Program-made: the position numbers and the translations under genes
Assembly (NCBI RefSeq): GCF_029227915.1
Contig: NC_079875.1
Coordinates: 7,378,001-7,442,000 of the forward strand
Reading direction: 5' to 3'
Length of the DNA: 64,000 bases
Source: Hydractinia symbiolongicarpus
Taxonomy: Eukaryota; Cnidaria; Hydrozoa; Anthoathecata; Hydractiniidae
The notes under the pieces: generated by a model
What the model was told of the DNA's origin: nothing
What the model saw: the letters and a program-made list of their open reading frames with translations, nothing else
Databases searched by the model: none
Shown here: piece after piece, positions 61,701-64,000 of the stretch
How positions within the stretch are numbered: the first letter of the stretch is position 1
Layout: each line of letters begins with the position of its first letter

Positions 61701-63943
61701 GACACTTGGTACAAAAAAAACAATCTTAAAGAAAAAATTGATCTCATTATATTATAATTTTTATCTTTTAAAAACGAGTTTGTTGTTATTTGTTACTAGA
61801 ATCGCTTGCAAGCCATCCCATTGCATCTTGCATCAAAAATTCAATCAAATTACCGCCAGCTGTTGTCAGTACTACTTGCTACTTGTGAAGGTGGAAATCC
61901 TGAATACCTTCCTTTCCAAAAACTTCTAGTGTACTCAGCTTTTTCATCCTATTGGAATGCAGAAGACTTAAAAGTTATTATTTCGTTAAAATATATCACA
62001 AGTATTATGGCATTTAATTCATCTTTGCTACAATCGTTATCTCTACAAGTGGCGTAAGTTCATTATATATTTCACTTTTTAGGCATAAAATAATTTGAGT
62101 AAATATTTCATATTTTTCATATTTCATATGTCTTATGGTAATTTACCATGCAATGGCTAATTATGCATTTGGAAAAAAATTGTCGTCCTGCCTCTTTATT
62201 TCAAATGGGAGATAAACAAAGAAGTGAAAAAAATTGTACAAACCCAAAAATCGCAAAAGTTTATCCCACCAGAAATTAACTTTTTAAGTTGAACGTGAAA
62301 GATTCTTTTATGCAAAATAGATTTAATCACTCATTCGCGAAAATAAATCCCTAAAATTTGCTTTCTTTCCTAGCAAAACTTTTTTCCTGTGAAATTTCTC
62401 TCCGTAAAGTATGTTAGGCAAAAGCTGTTGCAGGTTTTTTTTACACTGTTTAACAAGTTCTTTTTTTTATATTATCACTTTCATAGACCACACTATTTTC
62501 TCTGAAGTTCTTGATAGTTGTAGAATTGTCGCTACCAATATTTTAAAATGCTATTTTCTAAATGAAGTAGTGACGGTCAATTGAAGATGTAACTCTTTTG
62601 ATTTTGATTTGTTTTGAAGAATTTCGTAATAAGAATTGTGAGTATCTGCTGTAAGTAGGTTTCAAGGTTCTGTTATATAGGTTATATAGGTTGTTAGTTA
62701 ATGCCAACACTAGGCAGACATATTGGAGAAAATACGCACAGTATGGTGACTATTGTCCCAATAATTTTTAGTGACTAAATATTTAAGGGGTTTTCTTGTG
62801 GTAAGATAGATCTTATTTTTTTAGTGAAAATAGTGACCACCTGCCCAAGGAACATGTAAAAATTATGGTTGCCTATAATATCACCTTGCTGCTAAGTAAA
62901 ATAAATACAGTTGTAAACAAACCAGCTGGTGACTCATTTTGCAGTGGATTAAGCTCACAGATCGGCTTCTTGAAAAGGTGTTGTTTATCAAGTGATCATT
63001 ATGCTCAAAGCTTTGCCTGTGAAGAACTTGTCACTGGCCTTCTATCTGTTGTTGGTAAGTCACCTTTTTTACCTGTTTGTATCTATATTATAATGCCGTG
63101 CATATGTCTGTCTGGATGCATGTGAAGTTTTCCACAGACTAACGACTGGTGTCCATAATGTAACTTTGTATTTTGGATTAATTTTATAATAGTCAATAAG
63201 ACCATGGAAAAATCCACTTAGGTAGAAAAAAATGAAATAATCCATAGTTTTTAGAAATTTGTTTATTACCCTATTGTCTTTGAAACACAAGAAAGTGTAT
63301 AGGATCATGTCCTTTTGACAAAAGGCCAAAGAGGTATTGGGGTTTAATGGTTTTCGAATGATGTCATCAACCTGTCTTATGCGAAATGAGTGGATTGACC
63401 CAGCTTTGGGAAATTGGCCTAATTTTGGTTTCAGGTGGTCCCTAGTTGCGTATGTCGGAGATGACTTTCCTCCGTTTCCAAGTTAATGGCTTCACTGATA
63501 ATAATAACCACATCGACATGAACTAACTAACGTGAAGAAAGAACTAATTTGTGGGTAAACAAATGAGACAAAAAAACATCCTTTTTGCAAAAGTTACAGA
63601 CATTGGAAGTAGCCTGTTAATATAATACATTTTACATGACAGGTACATAAATCAGAGACTTAGAATACTACAGTACAAGAAGTGTAAAGTGTCTCCTAAT
63701 ACTTTCCCAAGAATAAGCATATGTCTGCATAAATGTGTTGTACCTGTACACCTTTATCTCTGTGTACGTTAATTATGTGGTTAATTACAGGGTGGTTACC
63801 AAATTATTATGAGGAAATTTTTTTTCTCTCTTTTTGTAGAAATGAATTCTTGCAGTTTATCGCTACGTATTATGACGTTGAAATTTTTAAAGATAGTGTT
63901 GAAGTCGATCAAGGAAAACAACAATAATATAAAAATTACAAAG
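45022..63943 (+). CDS. HERC1: HERC1, giant HECT-type E3 ligase with RCC1 domains (5' part)
   Basis: HERC1 is a very large cytosolic/membrane-associated protein (about 4,860 aa in human) with two RCC1-like domains, a SPRY, WD40 repeats and a C-terminal HECT ubiquitin-ligase domain. It regulates membrane trafficking and proteostasis. This window carries about 1,620 codons: the N-terminal helical region, the complete first RCC1-like domain and part of the long helical region after it. All 26 identified exons have GT/AG borders and compatible phases, except one junction (58161 to 58672) that needs a micro-exon. Assignment to HERC1 rather than HERC2 rests on collinear matches recalled from human HERC1: [23 protein letters not shown], the LLEM...SW block, and [13 protein letters not shown] in the first RCC1 blade. 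The HECT end lies to the right of the window. The last frame continues off the edge through a donor at 63944. Confidence 0.9.
47130..47297 (+). mobile_element. 3' end of a retroposon (LINE or SINE)
   Basis: Contains CAGACTTGATGCAGAGTACT, then GGGTTATTAATATACCCTGTCC and AATGCTAGCATGGAAAAAGG then ACGTTAAGCC, ending near ATGTTGATGATT. I recall the words GCATGGAAAA, GGACGTTAA and a (GATGAT) tail as typical of widespread invertebrate retroposon 3' ends. It lies in the second HERC1 intron, and no coding part remains. Confidence 0.45.
47463..54920 (+). CDS. HERC1: HERC1 first RCC1-like domain, exons 3-12
   Basis: Ten exons: 47463-47642, 48245-48310, 49783-49945, 50276-50355, 50495-50591, 50851-50994, 51842-51885, 52831-52914, 54224-54368, 54749-54920. 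They encode about residues 333-723. Each RCC1 blade shows its signature: [73 protein letters not shown] and [14 protein letters not shown]. Each blade also has the A/V-G-x-x-H/C-(S/T) turn motif. A seven-bladed propeller is expected. In vertebrate HERC1 this domain binds ARF/Rab GTPases and phosphoinositide and acts as a weak exchange factor. Confidence 0.9.
48415..49492. mobile_element. 1.1-kb inverted-repeat element in HERC1 intron 4
   Basis: The left end CAGCGCTTAAAATAA and the reversed right end CAGCACTTAAAGTAA match. Both are followed within about 25 nt by GACC.CTGCCGGTCA-like words (TGACCACTGCCGGTCATAAT versus GGTCAAGGGTTACTGACCGT). An internal 79-codon ORF (48946-49185) has no recognised domain. 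Likely a non-autonomous DNA transposon. Confidence 0.5.
49495..49742. repeat. repeated ATCACCCTTTT words next to HERC1 exon 5
   Basis: TATCACCCTTTTTTGATTC at 49495 is mirrored by AAAAAGGGTGATACAGAATC at about 49615. TATCACCCTTTT recurs in direct orientation at 49731. Probably a small inverted-repeat element with a partial second copy. Confidence 0.35.
51548..51579. other. perfect 13-bp hairpin in a HERC1 intron
   Basis: TTTTTCGTGCTCA and its exact inverse TGAGCACGAAAAA flank a six-base loop (GTGTAT). It lies about 260 nt upstream of the exon at 51842. It may be a foldback remnant; no function is evident. Confidence 0.5.
52330..52351. repeat. (GATA)n microsatellite
   Basis: Five consecutive GATA units followed by TATAC, in the HERC1 intron after the exon at 51842. 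It may be the tail of an old SINE, but no body was identified. Confidence 0.7.
52968..53116. mobile_element. short MITE of the GTGGAAAAATCCAC family
   Basis: Ends CTATATTATAATACTAGTCG and, on the right, GGGCATTATAATATAG form a short inverted repeat. The core has GTGGAAAAATCCACGGGCCA and a (CAGA)n run. At about 150 bp it is the most compact copy of the family also seen at 24.6, 25.3 and 63.2 kb. Confidence 0.55.
55310..63943 (+). CDS. HERC1: HERC1 post-RCC1 helical region, exons 13-26
   Basis: Exons 55310-55447, 55676-55973, 56865-57023, 57151-57276, 57745-57880, 57961-58161, then (after a predicted micro-exon) 58672-58910, 59157-59336, 59631-59745, 60343-60673, 61075-61245, 61800-62053, 62825-63054, 63840-63943. 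They encode an alpha-helical, Leu-rich, repeat-like region without a catalytic motif, as in vertebrate HERC1. A recognisable block is [18 protein letters not shown] followed by [15 protein letters not shown]. The start of the 60343 exon is less certain than the others. The final exon ends at AAG|GTGAAG, and the gene continues off the window. Confidence 0.82.
58549..58561 (+). CDS. HERC1: predicted 13-nt micro-exon of HERC1
   Basis: The exon ending at 58161 leaves one base of a codon, but the exon starting at 58672 needs two. A coding segment of length 3n+1 is therefore missing. GCAAATCTGTGAT, preceded by TATTGCCCTTAG and followed by GTAAAC, fits exactly and adds Gly-Lys-Ser-Val-Ile. Other 3n+1 candidates (22 nt near 58272, 40 nt near 58316) are also possible, so this choice is tentative. 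Confidence 0.35.
63180..63650. mobile_element. dispersed repeat, GTGGARAAATCCAC family, HERC1 intron copy
   Basis: Starts near AGACCATGGAAAAATCCACT and TAGGTAGAAAAA. It contains GATGTCATCAACCTGT and CGTTTCCAAGTTA and ends around ATGAGACAAAAAAACATCC. The block order matches copy 1 at 24601, with substantial divergence. It lies between the last two HERC1 exons of the window. Confidence 0.45.
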
Positions 63944-64000
63944 GTGAAGCTTTTCGATAGAACATTGATTAAGTCTAAATAAAAAGTTTGCACAACCTGT

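Noticed and set aside
1-64000. CRISPR arrays, rRNA genes, phage or viral genes
   Set aside because: No regularly spaced direct repeats, no rRNA-like conserved blocks and no viral coding sequence were seen.

Overview
This is an AT-rich eukaryotic window from an animal, most likely a hydrozoan-type cnidarian. The taxon is inferred from an astacin metalloprotease ending in an ShK domain, intron-rich animal genes (HERC1, CDCA7, ACTR10), dense small inverted-repeat transposons, and start codons that lie just downstream of isolated 3' splice sites. No gene looks bacterial or viral, and no CRISPR array or operon-like prokaryotic layout is present.

Layout. Positions 1-9.6 kb hold three minus-strand genes for secreted proteins: the 5' end of a NIDO-domain protein (cut by the window edge), a small orphan secreted coiled-coil protein (152 aa, three exons), and an eight-exon astacin metalloprotease whose last exon (ShK domain) is present twice because of a local tandem duplication. 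Positions 10.6-12.4 kb are a transposon nested inside another transposon. At 14.3-16.1 kb a broken minus-strand ankyrin exon is followed by a perfect 718-bp tandem duplication. From 16.1 to 22.6 kb I see no supportable gene. At 22.65-29.37 kb a plus-strand gene joins RING, B-boxes, coiled coil and ankyrin repeats through five exons with matching phases. From 29.4 to 35 kb there are several inverted-repeat elements and a decayed SINE. CDCA7 (35.1-35.9 kb) is one uninterrupted ORF. From 36 to 42.4 kb there are more small transposons and a better-preserved tRNA-derived SINE. ACTR10 (42.5-43.8 kb) is also intronless. From 45.0 kb to the right edge runs the 5' third of HERC1, 26 clear exons plus one predicted micro-exon, reading off the window.

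Functional picture. The left side encodes extracellular proteins. The right side encodes conserved intracellular housekeeping proteins: a DNA-methylation/chromatin factor (CDCA7), a dynactin pointed-end subunit (ACTR10) and a giant HECT ligase/RCC1 protein (HERC1). The TRIM-ANK gene is a candidate ubiquitin ligase with an unusual substrate-binding end. Neighbours do not look functionally linked. Exon boundaries were derived by hand from GT/AG sites and reading-phase continuity; names rest on motif recognition and recalled family sequence, not on a database search.
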